Shown piece after piece: positions 44,945 to 53,524 of a stretch of DNA of 64,000 nucleotides. The notes beneath the pieces are model-generated. The model saw only the letters and a list, made by a program, of their open reading frames with translations, was not told where the DNA came from and ran no database searches. The first letter of the stretch is position 1, and each line of letters begins with the position of its first letter. This DNA is from Halalkalicoccus tibetensis. GTDB lineage: Archaea; Halobacteriota; Halobacteria; Halobacteriales; Halalkalicoccaceae. Position numbers and translations under genes: made by a program. The DNA is taken from assembly GCF_037996645.1 (NCBI RefSeq), contig NZ_JBBMXV010000004.1:85683-149682 (forward strand), given 5' to 3'.

Positions 44945-45798
44945 TCGTACTCGTAGAAGCCCGCGCCCGTTTTCTTGCCCAGATCGCCCGCCGCGACCTT
45001 CCGTTTCAGCAGGTAGGCTGGCTTGTACCGATCGCCCAGCTCCTCATGGAGCGTCTCGCTGGCGTCGAGACAGATGTCCAGCCCGATGTGATCCGCAAGC
45101 GTCAGCGGTCCCATCGGGACGTTCGTGCCGAGTTCCATTCCGGCGTCGATATCCTCCTTCGAGGCGACCCCCTCGTCGAACGCGCGGATCCCCTCGTTGA
45201 TCCACGGCATCAGGATCCGGTTGGTGACGAAGCCGGGCTTGTCGTCGGACTCCCAGGTGGTCTTGCCGACGTCCTCGGCGAACGCGTGGGCGAACTCGAC
45301 GGTCTCCTCGCTCGTTTTCTCGCCGACGACCACCTCGACGCCCTCCATGATCGGGACGGGGTTCATGAAGTGCAGTCCAATCACCTGTCCCTCGCGCTCG
45401 GTCGCGCTCGCGATCGTCGTGATCGAGAGCGTGCTGGTGTTGGTCGCGAGAACCGTTTCCCGAGGCGTGATCTCTTCCAAATCGCTGAAAATCTCCTGCT
45501 TGATCTCCGTTTTTTCGACAGCGGCCTCGATGACGAGATCACAGTCGGCCAGATCGTCGAGTTCGGTCGTCCCGGTGATCCGTTCTTTCGTTTCTTCGGC
45601 TTCCTCCTCGCTCAGGCGCTCCTTCGAGACGAATCTTCCCAAACTATCGTCGATAGCGTCCATCCCCTTTTCGACGAACTCGGCTTCGATGTCGCGCATG
45701 AGGACCTCGTACCCATTTGCCGCACAGACCTGCGCGATCCCGTTGCCCATCGTCCCCGCGCCGACGACGCCGACCCGCTCGATCGACTCGATGTCCAT
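44941..45798 (-). CDS. 3-hydroxyacyl-CoA dehydrogenase
   Basis: NAD-dependent oxidation of 3-hydroxyacyl-CoA to 3-ketoacyl-CoA in beta-oxidation, or the reverse. 285 residues, the single-function length. Rossmann motif GAGTMG at 13-18, cofactor Asp/Glu in EVLMRDIEAEFV, catalytic NTSTLSIT, GLHFMNPVPIMEGVEVV with the catalytic His and Glu, and the C-terminal domain starting at KPGFVTNRILMPWINEGI, ending GKKTGAGFYEYE. TATA-like CATACTTAGG about 25 bases upstream. No hydratase domain is attached. Confidence 0.94.
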   Translation of the reverse strand: MDIESIERVGVVGAGTMGNGIAQVCAANGYEVLMRDIEAEFVEKGMDAIDDSLGRFVSKERLSEEEAEETKERITGTTELDDLADCDLVIEAAVEKTEIKQEIFSDLEEITPRETVLATNTSTLSITTIASATEREGQVIGLHFMNPVPIMEGVEVVVGEKTSEETVEFAHAFAEDVGKTTWESDDKPGFVTNRILMPWINEGIRAFDEGVASKEDIDAGMELGTNVPMGPLTLADHIGLDICLDASETLHEELGDRYKPAYLLKRKVAAGDLGKKTGAGFYEYE

Positions 45799-45950
45799 GG
45801 GCCCGGTTCACGCGGGGAGGCCCTAAGTATGCTGGGCGAGCGTTTACTATTCCGGTAGTTAGTTATTTCAATGGGTCGCCCGATACCGCACGCCAGGGCG
45901 ACGCTAATCGCCGGAGAGGGGAACGGGGAAACGGCACGCTGGCAGTAGAT

Positions 45951-45958
45951 TCTTATAG
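45951..45958 (+). promoter_or_regulatory. TATA box of the aldolase-FBPase operon
   Basis: TCTTATAG lies 26-28 bases before the ATG at 45982. The spacing favours this ATG as a leaderless start over the GTG at 45973. Confidence 0.5.
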
Positions 45959-45981
45959 CAGGTAACGGAACTGTGAAACAG

Positions 45982-46803
45982 ATGCTGCCACTCACCGACT
46001 CCCCGATCGTCCGCGATGGGAAGGCACTGATCCTCGCCTACGACCACGGGCTCGAGCACGGGCCGGTGGACTTCGAGCCCGTCCCCGAGACGATGGACCC
46101 CGAACGGATCTTCGAGCTCGCGACCCACGACGCGGTGACGACGACGGCCGTCCAGAAGGGGGTCGCGGAGGCGTACTACCCCTCCTACGAGGACGACGCC
46201 AACCTCCTGTTGAAGCTCAACGGCACCTCGAACCTCTGGATGGGCGAGCACGACTCGGCGGTGAACTGCTCGCCGGAGTACGCCGCCGAGCTGGGCGCCG
46301 ACGCGGTCGGCTTCACCCTCTATGGCGGATCGAATCACGAGGTCGAGATGGCCGAGGAGTTCCGCGATGTCCAGGAGGGCGCCCGCGACCAGGGCCTGCC
46401 CGTCGTGATGTGGTCGTACCCGCGCGGCCAGGGGCTGAAGAACGACACCAAGCCCGACACGATCGCCTACGCGGCTAGGCTCGGACTCGAACTGGGCGCC
46501 GACATCACGAAGGTGAAGTATCCCGGCGACCCCGAGGCGATGGAACACGCCTGCGCGATGGCCGCGAAGAGCAAGGTCGTGATGTCGGGCGGGTCGAAGA
46601 CCGACGACCGCGCGTTCCTCGAGACCGTCGAGGAGGCGATGAACGCCGGGGCCTCGGGGCTCGCGGTCGGGCGGAACGTCTTCCAGCGCGAGGACCCCGA
46701 ATCGATCCTCGACGGGCTCGAAGAGGTCATCTTCGAGGGCGCGACCGCCGAGGAGGCGCTCGACTCGATGGGGGCCGAGGCCGCGGCCGCATCCGACGAC
46801 TGA
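45982..46803 (+). CDS. Class I fructose-bisphosphate aldolase (archaeal DhnA type)
   Basis: 273 residues from the ATG at 45982 ([20 protein letters not shown]); a GTG at 45973 would add three residues. The archaeal class I aldolase signature is clear: [24 protein letters not shown], the Schiff-base Lys in [13 protein letters not shown] and the phosphate loop [12 protein letters not shown] with [10 protein letters not shown]. Joined to FBPase by a TGATG overlap, so it probably serves gluconeogenesis. A related family makes 2-amino-3,7-dideoxyheptulosonate for aromatic synthesis, but the partnership with FBPase supports the aldolase call. Confidence 0.88.
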   Translation: MLPLTDSPIVRDGKALILAYDHGLEHGPVDFEPVPETMDPERIFELATHDAVTTTAVQKGVAEAYYPSYEDDANLLLKLNGTSNLWMGEHDSAVNCSPEYAAELGADAVGFTLYGGSNHEVEMAEEFRDVQEGARDQGLPVVMWSYPRGQGLKNDTKPDTIAYAARLGLELGADITKVKYPGDPEAMEHACAMAAKSKVVMSGGSKTDDRAFLETVEEAMNAGASGLAVGRNVFQREDPESILDGLEEVIFEGATAEEALDSMGAEAAAASDD

Positions 46804-47657
46804 TGGACCGAGCAACCGTCGTCGACGAGGTCTTCGAGACGGTCGCGAGCACCGCCCCCGAGGTTCGTGCCGCCCTGCCGGGTCGGCGGACCGAGACCGA
46901 GGACCAGAACCCCAGCGGCGAGCTCCGGCTGGCCGCCGACGACTACGCCGACGAGCTGCTCGAGGAGCGGCTGGGCGCCATCAGCGGCGTCGGCCAGTAC
47001 GCCAGTGAGGAGACCCAGGAGGCCGTCGACACCGGCGAGGGCCTGGCGGTCGCGGTCGACCCGCTCGACGGCTCCTCGAACCTCAAGCCCAACAACACGA
47101 TGGGGACGATCGTGGGCGTCTACGACGCGCCGCTTCCGGCGACCGGCCGGGAGCTCGTCGGGGCGGCCTACGTGCTCTACGGCCCGATCACGACGATGGC
47201 CGCCGCGGTCGAGGGTGAAGTCACCGAGTACGTCGTGACCGACGGCGAGCGCGAGGCGGTCCGCGAGGAGCTCACGCTTCCCGACGAGCCGGCGATCTAC
47301 GGCTTCGGCGGCCGGGTCCCCGACTGGCCCGACGAGTTCGCCGCGTACGCCGAGGAGATAGAGAGCGACGAGAGCCTCCGGCTCAGATACGGCGGCTCCA
47401 TGATCGGCGACGTCAACCAGATCCTCACCTACGGTGGCGTCTTCGCCTACCCCGCACTGGAGTCCGCGCCGGAGGGCAAGCTGCGCCTCCAGTTCGAGGG
47501 CAACCCGGTGGGGTATATCGTCGAGGCCGCGGGCGGGCGCTCCTCGGACGGCGAGCGCTCGCTCCTCGACGTCGAGCCCGACGACCTCCACGGGCGCGTT
47601 CCCGTTCACGTCGGCTCGACCGGGCTGATCGACCGGCTCGAGGACGCCCTGAACTGA
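46803..47657 (+). CDS. fbp: Fructose-1,6-bisphosphatase, class I
   Basis: Hydrolyses fructose-1,6-bisphosphate in gluconeogenesis. 284 residues. Metal site: Glu pair in [15 protein letters not shown] and DPLDGSSN with the following [15 protein letters not shown]. Active-site [20 protein letters not shown] and the C-terminal metal/sugar site [17 protein letters not shown] are present. Some inositol-phosphatase relatives share these motifs, but [13 protein letters not shown] is FBPase-like. The start overlaps the aldolase stop. Confidence 0.93.
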   Translation: MDRATVVDEVFETVASTAPEVRAALPGRRTETEDQNPSGELRLAADDYADELLEERLGAISGVGQYASEETQEAVDTGEGLAVAVDPLDGSSNLKPNNTMGTIVGVYDAPLPATGRELVGAAYVLYGPITTMAAAVEGEVTEYVVTDGEREAVREELTLPDEPAIYGFGGRVPDWPDEFAAYAEEIESDESLRLRYGGSMIGDVNQILTYGGVFAYPALESAPEGKLRLQFEGNPVGYIVEAAGGRSSDGERSLLDVEPDDLHGRVPVHVGSTGLIDRLEDALN

Positions 47658-47694
47658 TCGATTCGAGGACGCCGAAGGCGGAAAAGCCGGGCTC

Positions 47695-48786
47695 TTATTC
47701 GATCTCGAAGCGCAGCAGGGCGCCGTAGCCGTCAAACCCTTCCTCGAACTGCTCGCCGCGCTCGATGTCGGTCGGGACGATCACGTGGTCGGCCTCGATC
47801 TCCTCGGCGCGCTCGGCCAGCTCGCTGGCCTCCTCGGCGGGGACCGATTCCGAGAGCAGCAGCGTCTCGACGGCGTCGTAGGTCAGCGCCTCGTCGACTG
47901 TCTCGCGCCCGTAGACGACTCCGTCGTCGTCATCGACCCGATCGAAGAACTCGTCGAGCGCCTCGCGGGCGGGGAGGTCCTCGGCCTCGGTGAGTTCGTC
48001 CTCGGCGCGCTCGGCGAGCTGTCGGAGCCCCTGCTCGGAGGCGTACTCGACGCTGTAGGTGCCGGCGAGCAGGTCCTGCAGCCGGTGGTCGAGCCGGTCG
48101 TCTCCGGTGAAGTCCTCGACGGTGATCTCGGTGCCGCCGACGAGCAGGCCGTCGACGGGCTCCTCGCCGAGGAACGCGCGCTCGGCGGCGTCAGCGACGT
48201 CGTCGAAGAAGCCCTCCTTCCACTCGGCCTGGCGGTCCTCGAGGGCCCCGCCCTCGGCCTCCTCGGGCGCGCTGTCGAGCGAGGGCGTCTCCTCGGCGAC
48301 CTCGTTCTCGAGGGTCTCGACGGGGACGACCTCCTCGCCCTCGAGGTGGCCCAGCGCCGCGCCGCCGCGCTCGACGACGAGCAGGCCGTAGGTCGCCGAG
48401 GGCTCGGTCATGCTCTCGAGGGGGTCGGTGTCGAACTCGTTGCCCTGTTCGTAGACGAACTCCTCGATCGGCGTCGGGAGGTCGTCGAAGACGTACTCGA
48501 CGGACTCCTCGTCGACGACGCCCGCGTAGACGACCAGGCCGTTCGGCGGGACCTCGTCGTACTCCCGGAGGATCCCCCGCAGCTCCTCGAGGGCCTCCTC
48601 GACGAACTGGTTGGTCGGCTCCGAGTCGCCGTACTCCGACTCGGCGTGGTCGTGCTCGATACGGTTGCGGACCGCCTCGAGGTCCTCCTCGGGCGGGATG
48701 GCGACCGTGACGAGGCTCGTCCGGTCGGCCGACGCGTTCTCTACGGTCTCGATCCGTTCGCGGAGATCGGGTGTCGCCGTGCTCAT
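47695..48786 (-). CDS. Vms1/Ankzf1-type, eRF1-like protein (363 aa)
   Basis: Relative of archaeal release factor aRF1. The N-terminal part resembles the eRF1 N-domain (SLVTVAIPPEEDLEAVRNRI, then PPNGLVVYAGVV), the middle part (about 135-290) the eRF1 peptidyl-hydrolase domain (GLLVVERGGAALGHLEGEEV), and the last part the L7Ae/eRF1-3 domain (ALTYDAVETLLLSESVPAEE). The GGQ tripeptide of true release factors is not visible. Vms1/Ankzf1 proteins cleave peptidyl-tRNA in stalled 60S/50S subunits, so a ribosome-rescue role is plausible. Very acidic. Confidence 0.8.
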   Translation of the reverse strand: MSTATPDLRERIETVENASADRTSLVTVAIPPEEDLEAVRNRIEHDHAESEYGDSEPTNQFVEEALEELRGILREYDEVPPNGLVVYAGVVDEESVEYVFDDLPTPIEEFVYEQGNEFDTDPLESMTEPSATYGLLVVERGGAALGHLEGEEVVPVETLENEVAEETPSLDSAPEEAEGGALEDRQAEWKEGFFDDVADAAERAFLGEEPVDGLLVGGTEITVEDFTGDDRLDHRLQDLLAGTYSVEYASEQGLRQLAERAEDELTEAEDLPAREALDEFFDRVDDDDGVVYGRETVDEALTYDAVETLLLSESVPAEEASELAERAEEIEADHVIVPTDIERGEQFEEGFDGYGALLRFEIE

Positions 48787-48867
48787 AGTGGTCGTTCGAC
48801 TCGAACGTGATCGCCGGCACGCCTAAACGCTGGCCTTGTGTCTGCCGTTCGGGACACGGTACCGAAC

Positions 48868-49065
48868 CTACGCCGGCGGGTGGACGACGAGCGCGTCGAG
48901 CAGTCCCGTGGCCGCGACGAGGGAGGCCACCAGAAGCACCAACGGCAGGGAGACCGAAAGCACCGCCTGTGCGGCGAAGCCGAGCACGTACACGCCGGGA
49001 ATCATCCCGAGGATCAGGTCGTACCGCGAGATCCCGTCGTCGTCGCTCGTGTGCTCGTGGGACAT
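48868..49065 (-). CDS. Two-helix membrane protein, unknown (65 aa)
   Basis: MSHEHTSDDDGISRYDLILG is a polar His/Asp-rich start, followed by two hydrophobic helices (MIPGVYVLGFAAQAVLS and LPLVLLVASLVAATGLLDAL). No family recognised. It is transcribed divergently from nothing nearby; its own AT-rich promoter region is at 49066-49095 (ATTAGATCTAATTA, self-complementary). Confidence 0.6.
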   Translation of the reverse strand: MSHEHTSDDDGISRYDLILGMIPGVYVLGFAAQAVLSVSLPLVLLVASLVAATGLLDALVVHPPA

Positions 49066-49109
49066 CGTAATTAGATCTAATTACGCCCGTTCACTAAAGA
49101 GTTGTGACA

Positions 49110-49898
49110 CTATGGGGGTTCGTCCCACTCCTCGCCGTCGTCCCGCGGGTCGTAGCCGACCGCCGCGCGGGCGTGATCGATGTCGAACCAGCGTCGCTCG
49201 TTGTCACTGACGCCGTAGAGCACCTCGAAGCGCCGGTCGGCCGAGAGACAGCGCTCGACGAGGCTCGCACAGTCCCGCCGCGAGAGCCACGTCCCCTTCA
49301 TCCGGGCGACCTGCCGGTCGTAGGCCTCGCTCCCGCGCTCCCATTCGCCCCTCTCGACGCCCAGTTCCGCGTCACCGTAGGGGTGGTCGTACCCCGGGTC
49401 GTTCACGGTGCCGATCCGTAGGGCGAGAAACCGGATCCCGTGGTTCTCGGTGTACTGGCGGCCGAACGCCTCGCCGCAGGCCTTCGAGGCGCCGTAGTGG
49501 GAGTCGGGCCTGATGGGATCCGTGTGATCGATCAGCAGGTCGTAGCCGGGCTCGTACAGCTCGGGCGCGTGGTCGGCCTCGTACATCCCGACGACGTGGT
49601 TCGAGGAGGCGAAGACGACGCGGTCGACGCCCGCGTCGTCGGCCGCCCGGAGCACGTTCGCCGTCCCCACGACGTTGTTCGTCAGGGCCTCCTCCCACGT
49701 GGCGTCGGTCGACGCGTAGCCCGCGAGGTGGACCACCGCGTCCCGGCCCTCGAAGGCGGGTCGGATCGCCTCGTAGTCGGCGACGTCGGCGTGGTAGTCG
49801 GCCTCGCCCGCCGCGTCGAGCGTGGCGAACCCCCGATCGAGCCCGTCGGCGATCGCGGTCCCGACGGTCCCGTTCGCGCCGGTCATGAGGACGTCCAT
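49110..49898 (-). CDS. NAD-dependent epimerase/dehydrogenase, Azf/uronate dehydrogenase-like
   Basis: Extended short-chain dehydrogenase, 262 residues from the ATG at 49898. MDVLMTGANGTVGTAIADGL holds the GxxGxxG cofactor loop, FASSNHVVGMYE the catalytic Ser region and HYGASKACGEAFG the YxxxK pair. SSNHVVGMYE, RIGTVN, WLSRRDCASLVERCL and YGVSDNERRWFDIDHARAAV resemble the haloarchaeal NAD-dependent glucose-6-phosphate dehydrogenase Azf and the uronate dehydrogenases. The exact sugar substrate is therefore open; glucose-6-phosphate or a uronate are the leading choices. Confidence 0.85.
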   Translation of the reverse strand: MDVLMTGANGTVGTAIADGLDRGFATLDAAGEADYHADVADYEAIRPAFEGRDAVVHLAGYASTDATWEEALTNNVVGTANVLRAADDAGVDRVVFASSNHVVGMYEADHAPELYEPGYDLLIDHTDPIRPDSHYGASKACGEAFGRQYTENHGIRFLALRIGTVNDPGYDHPYGDAELGVERGEWERGSEAYDRQVARMKGTWLSRRDCASLVERCLSADRRFEVLYGVSDNERRWFDIDHARAAVGYDPRDDGEEWDEPP

Positions 49899-49977
49899 GC
49901 CTGTCCGTTGTCCCGTCGGCGCCATAGTCCTACTCCTCAATGGAAAACTGTTTCAAATCACCCCTCACAAACGGGGT

Positions 49978-51678
49978 ATGAACGTCCGGATCAGTGCGGG
50001 TGCGAGCGAGGAGGAGGCCTCCGCCATCGCCGCCGCGCTCGCAGAGCACGTCGACGGCGAGGTCGAGGTCTATGTCGGCGACAGCGACGAGCCGACCGCC
50101 GTCCGGGAGGCCGTCGTCGAGTACGAGGACGACCTCGGGCCGACCGAGCGCGAGGAACTTCTCGAGGAGGAGATCGCCGACATCGAGGCGGGCGGCCCCG
50201 AGAAGTACAAGGACCGCCTCCCCGAGCAGGGCAAGCTGTTCGTGCGCGACCGGCTCGACCTCTGGTTCGGCGAGGACGGACTGCTGTTCGAGGACGGGAA
50301 GTTCGCGGAGTTCGACGCCGAGGACCGCCTGCCCGCCGACGGACTGCTGACGGGCGCCGCGGAGTTCGACTCTCGAGAGGTCCACTTCATGGCCAACGAC
50401 TTCACCGTGAAAGCCGGCAGCATGGCCGGAAAAGGGGTGGAGAAGTTCCTCCGGATGCAACAGCGCGCCCTGAAAAGTGGCAAGCCGGTGCTCTACCTGA
50501 TGGACTCCTCCGGGGGACGGATCGACAAGCAGCGGGGCTTTTTCGCCAATAGGGAAGGAATCGGGAAGTACTACTACAACCACTCCATGCTCTCGGGGCG
50601 AGTTCCCCAGATCTGCGTGCTCTACGGCCCCTGCATCGCCGGGGCCGCGTACACCCCCGTCTTCGCCGACTTCACCGTGATGGTCGAGGGGATGAGCGCG
50701 ATGGCGATAGCTAGTCCCAGAATGGTGCGGATGGTTACCGGCGAGGAGATCGACATGGACGACCTCGGCGGCCCGCAGGTGCATGCCGAACACTCCGGCT
50801 CGGCGGACCTGGTCGCGCGCGACGAGGAACACGCCAGAGAGCTCGTCGCACAGCTAATCACGTACCTGCCCGACAAGGCCGGCGAGAAACCCCCGCGGGG
50901 CGAGTCGAAACCGCCGAAACGCTCGCCCGAGGGGATCGATTCCGTCGTGCCCCAGGAGCCAAACCGGGGCTACGACATGGTCGACCTGATCGAACGGGTC
51001 GTCGATCGCGGCAGCTACTTCGAGCTCAGGCCCGACTACGGGAAGGAGGTCATCACCGCCTACGCGCGGATCGACGGCCGTCCCGTCGGGATCGTCGCGA
51101 ACCAGCCGGACCACCGCGCGGGGGCGATCTTCCCCGACGCCGCCGAGAAGGCCGCGGAGTTCGTCTGGAAGTCCGACGCCTACGACATACCCCTCCTGTA
51201 TCTCTGTGACACGCCGGGGTTCATGGCCGGCTCCGGGGTCGAGAAGGACGCGATCCTCGAGAAGGGCAAGAAGATGATCTACGCGACCTCCTCGGCGACG
51301 GTACCCAAACAGTGCGTGGTGGTGCGCAAGGCCTACGGGGCGGGCATCTACGCGATGAGCGGGCCGGCCTACGACCCCGAGAGCACGATCGCCCTCCCCT
51401 CGGGCGAGATCGCGATCATGGGCCCGGAGGCGGCGATCAACGCCGTCTACGCCAACCGGCTCGCCGACATCGACGACGAGGAGGAGCGCGCCGCCCGCGA
51501 GGCGGAGCTGCGCGAGGAGTACCGCGAGGACATCGACGTCCACCGGATGGCCAGCGAGGCGGTCATCGACGAGATCGTCCCGCCGAGCACGCTGCGCGAG
51601 GAGCTCGCCAACCGCTTCGCGTTCTACGAGGACCTCGAGAAGGAGCTGCCCGAGAAGAAACACGGGACGGTGCTCTGA
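49978..51678 (+). CDS. Acyl-CoA (propionyl-CoA) carboxylase carboxyltransferase with epsilon-like N-terminus
   Basis: Transfers CO2 from biotin to propionyl- or acetyl-CoA; 566 residues from the ATG at 49978. The carboxyltransferase halves are recognised by GRIDKQRGFFANREGIGKYY, VCVLYGPCIAGAAYTPVFAD-like sequence (PQICVLYGPCIAGAAYTPVF), GEEIDMDDLGGPQVHAEHSG, and LYLCDTPGFMAGSGVEKDAI with YGAGIYAMSGPAYDPE. The first 60 residues (MNVRISAGASEEEASAIAAA, LAEHVDGEVEVYVGD) are not carboxyltransferase and look like a small PccX/epsilon-type subunit fused at the front. No biotin carboxylase gene is in the window. The product would feed the mutase. Confidence 0.9.
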   Translation: MNVRISAGASEEEASAIAAALAEHVDGEVEVYVGDSDEPTAVREAVVEYEDDLGPTEREELLEEEIADIEAGGPEKYKDRLPEQGKLFVRDRLDLWFGEDGLLFEDGKFAEFDAEDRLPADGLLTGAAEFDSREVHFMANDFTVKAGSMAGKGVEKFLRMQQRALKSGKPVLYLMDSSGGRIDKQRGFFANREGIGKYYYNHSMLSGRVPQICVLYGPCIAGAAYTPVFADFTVMVEGMSAMAIASPRMVRMVTGEEIDMDDLGGPQVHAEHSGSADLVARDEEHARELVAQLITYLPDKAGEKPPRGESKPPKRSPEGIDSVVPQEPNRGYDMVDLIERVVDRGSYFELRPDYGKEVITAYARIDGRPVGIVANQPDHRAGAIFPDAAEKAAEFVWKSDAYDIPLLYLCDTPGFMAGSGVEKDAILEKGKKMIYATSSATVPKQCVVVRKAYGAGIYAMSGPAYDPESTIALPSGEIAIMGPEAAINAVYANRLADIDDEEERAAREAELREEYREDIDVHRMASEAVIDEIVPPSTLREELANRFAFYEDLEKELPEKKHGTVL

Positions 51679-51713
51679 GGCCGGAACGACGCCGACGGCG
51701 GGGGCTTTGGCGT

Positions 51714-52571
51714 TCAGGGAAGCCGTTTGAGCAGCTCCAGGGCCCGATCGCGCACCCCGTCCGGGAGGACGTAGCCGAGCCAAACCATGTACTTCCAGGG
51801 GCCGACGATCCGCCGGCGCGGGCGGTCCTCGCTCTCGGCGATCTCGATGACCACCTCCGCGACGTCCTCGGGCTGGACGTGACCGAGCGCGCGGTCGATG
51901 AGCCGTCGGCCGTACCTGCGGGTGTCGAAGAGGGTGTAGAACCATTCGTAGGCGCCGGTCCGCTCGAGCTTGTCGATCTCCCCGATCGCGCGCTCGCCGA
52001 ACTCCGTCTCGACGGGGCCGGGTTCGAGCGAGACGACGTCGACGTCGTGGTCGGAGAGCTCGACCCGAAGGGTGTCGCTCAGCGCCTCGAGGGCCCACTT
52101 CGAGCTCGCGTAGGCGCCCTGGCCCATGAGTATCGTCCGTCCGTAGACGCTCGAGGTGTTGACGATCAGCCCCGAGCCCTGCTCGCGCATGTAGGGAAGG
52201 ACCGCCCGGGCGACCCGATGGGCCCCGAAGTAGTTGACCTCGAACTGTTCGCGCAGCTGCTCGGTCGGGAGCTCCTCGAGGGGGCCGATCTGGCCGTAGC
52301 CCGCGTTGTTGAACAGGCAGTCGATCCGGCCCTGCTCGTCGACGATCCGATCGGCGACGACCCCCGCGTCACCCGGATCGGTGACGTCGAGCTTCGCGAC
52401 GTGACAGCCCGCCTCCTCGAGGTCGTCGATCGACGACCGATCGGGGGCGGTGGCGTACACCTCCCAGCCACGCTCGTTGAAGGCGAGGGCGGTCGCATGG
52501 CCGATTCCCGACGAACAGCCGGTGATGAGAACGGTTGGACTCACGTCTCCCGACTCGCACGCGACGGTCAT
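51714..52571 (-). CDS. Short-chain dehydrogenase/reductase (classical SDR)
   Basis: 285 residues from the ATG at 52571; a GTG at 52544 (SPTVLITG preceded by V) is the alternative start. Cofactor loop TGCSSGIG at 17-24, LFNNAGYGQIGPLEEL, catalytic Ser in IVNTSSVYGRTILMG and the YxxxK pair in AYASSKWALEALSDTL. The C-terminal extension with WKYMVWLGYVLPDGVRDRAL resembles the haloarchaeal group annotated as NAD(P)-dependent alcohol or retinol-type dehydrogenases. Substrate unknown. Confidence 0.9.
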   Translation of the reverse strand: MTVACESGDVSPTVLITGCSSGIGHATALAFNERGWEVYATAPDRSSIDDLEEAGCHVAKLDVTDPGDAGVVADRIVDEQGRIDCLFNNAGYGQIGPLEELPTEQLREQFEVNYFGAHRVARAVLPYMREQGSGLIVNTSSVYGRTILMGQGAYASSKWALEALSDTLRVELSDHDVDVVSLEPGPVETEFGERAIGEIDKLERTGAYEWFYTLFDTRRYGRRLIDRALGHVQPEDVAEVVIEIAESEDRPRRRIVGPWKYMVWLGYVLPDGVRDRALELLKRLP

Positions 52572-52679
52572 ACCCGTGCTGCCGGCAGCTGATCGGGTTT
52601 CGGGAACCCGGCTTAGGATCCCTCCTATCGGTGTATAGGGAATAGATAACAATACCGACAGGTCGCGTAGATCGAACGG

Positions 52680-53012
52680 ATGTCGACACACGAGGGGGGA
52701 GCGATGAGCGCGCTCTCACGACACGAGCCGGCGCTGTGGGGGATCGTCGTCGTTTCGATGGTCGCGGACACCGTCCTGACGTACTACGGGGTCGAGCGGG
52801 GGCTGGTCGAGGGCAATCCGATCGCGCGCTACGGCCTCGAACAGTTCGGATACGCGTCGTTGGGCGTCCTCAAGCTGTTCGCGCTCGGTGTCGGGCTCGC
52901 TGGGCGCGCAGTGTTACCGGCGGGCTACACCGCCGTCGTCCCGCTGGGGCTCGCGATCCCCTGGACGATCGCCTCGCTGATCAACGTGACCCTGATCGTC
53001 GTGGCCACCTAG
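52680..53012 (+). CDS. DUF5658-family membrane protein (110 aa)
   Basis: Four hydrophobic helices. The signature VADTVLTYYGVERGLVEGNP with IARYGLEQFGYASLG matches the DUF5658 family: an Asp/Thr motif in helix 1 and a Glu-Gly-Asn-Pro turn. The start is the ATG at 52680 or the ATG at 52704. Function unknown. The last four bases overlap the convergent MaoC gene. Confidence 0.75.
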   Translation: MSTHEGGAMSALSRHEPALWGIVVVSMVADTVLTYYGVERGLVEGNPIARYGLEQFGYASLGVLKLFALGVGLAGRAVLPAGYTAVVPLGLAIPWTIASLINVTLIVVAT

Positions 53013-53452
53013 GCCTTCAGCGAGAGCACCGTCCGGTCGAACTCACAGACCAGTTCGTCGTCCCCGTTGAACGCCTCGACGTGCATGGTGACGACGCCGC
53101 GCTCGCCGTCGCTGGTCTCGCGTTTGTCGGTGACGGTCGAGCGCGCGCGGATCGTGTCGCCGTGGAAGACGGGCGCGGGATGTGAGACGTCGTCGTACGA
53201 GAGGTTCGCGACGATCGTTCCATCCGTCGTCTCGGGGATCGTCAGCCCGACCGCCAGCGACATGGTGTAGAGGCCGTTGACGACGCGCTCGCCGAACTGG
53301 CTCTCGGAGGCGAACTCGCCGTCGAGATGCAGCGGCTGCTGATTCATGGTCATGTCACAGAAGCGCTGGTTGTCGGCCTCGCTCACGGTGCGGCGTTTGT
53401 CGTGCTCGATCGTCTCGCCGACCTCGAACTCCCCGTAGTACAGTCCGGGCAT
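53009..53452 (-). CDS. MaoC-family dehydratase/hydratase
   Basis: 147-aa hot-dog protein starting at the ATG at 53452. MPGLYYGEFEVGETIEHDKR, then the hydratase motif DMTMNQQPLHLDGEFASES (Asp and His of the catalytic dyad), FGERVVNGLYTMSLAVGLTI and the C-terminal beta sheet. Enzymes of this group hydrate enoyl-CoA or mesaconyl-CoA type substrates. Head-to-head with the CitE-like lyase, which acts on the hydrated products of such reactions, so the two probably belong to one route. Confidence 0.9.
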   Translation of the reverse strand: MPGLYYGEFEVGETIEHDKRRTVSEADNQRFCDMTMNQQPLHLDGEFASESQFGERVVNGLYTMSLAVGLTIPETTDGTIVANLSYDDVSHPAPVFHGDTIRARSTVTDKRETSDGERGVVTMHVEAFNGDDELVCEFDRTVLSLKA

Positions 53453-53524
53453 GGGCTGGCGTCGGCCGGATCGGGCAAAACCCTGCCGGTGGGGGTTTAT
53501 GCCCCGCCCGGCCGTCGCGCCGGC

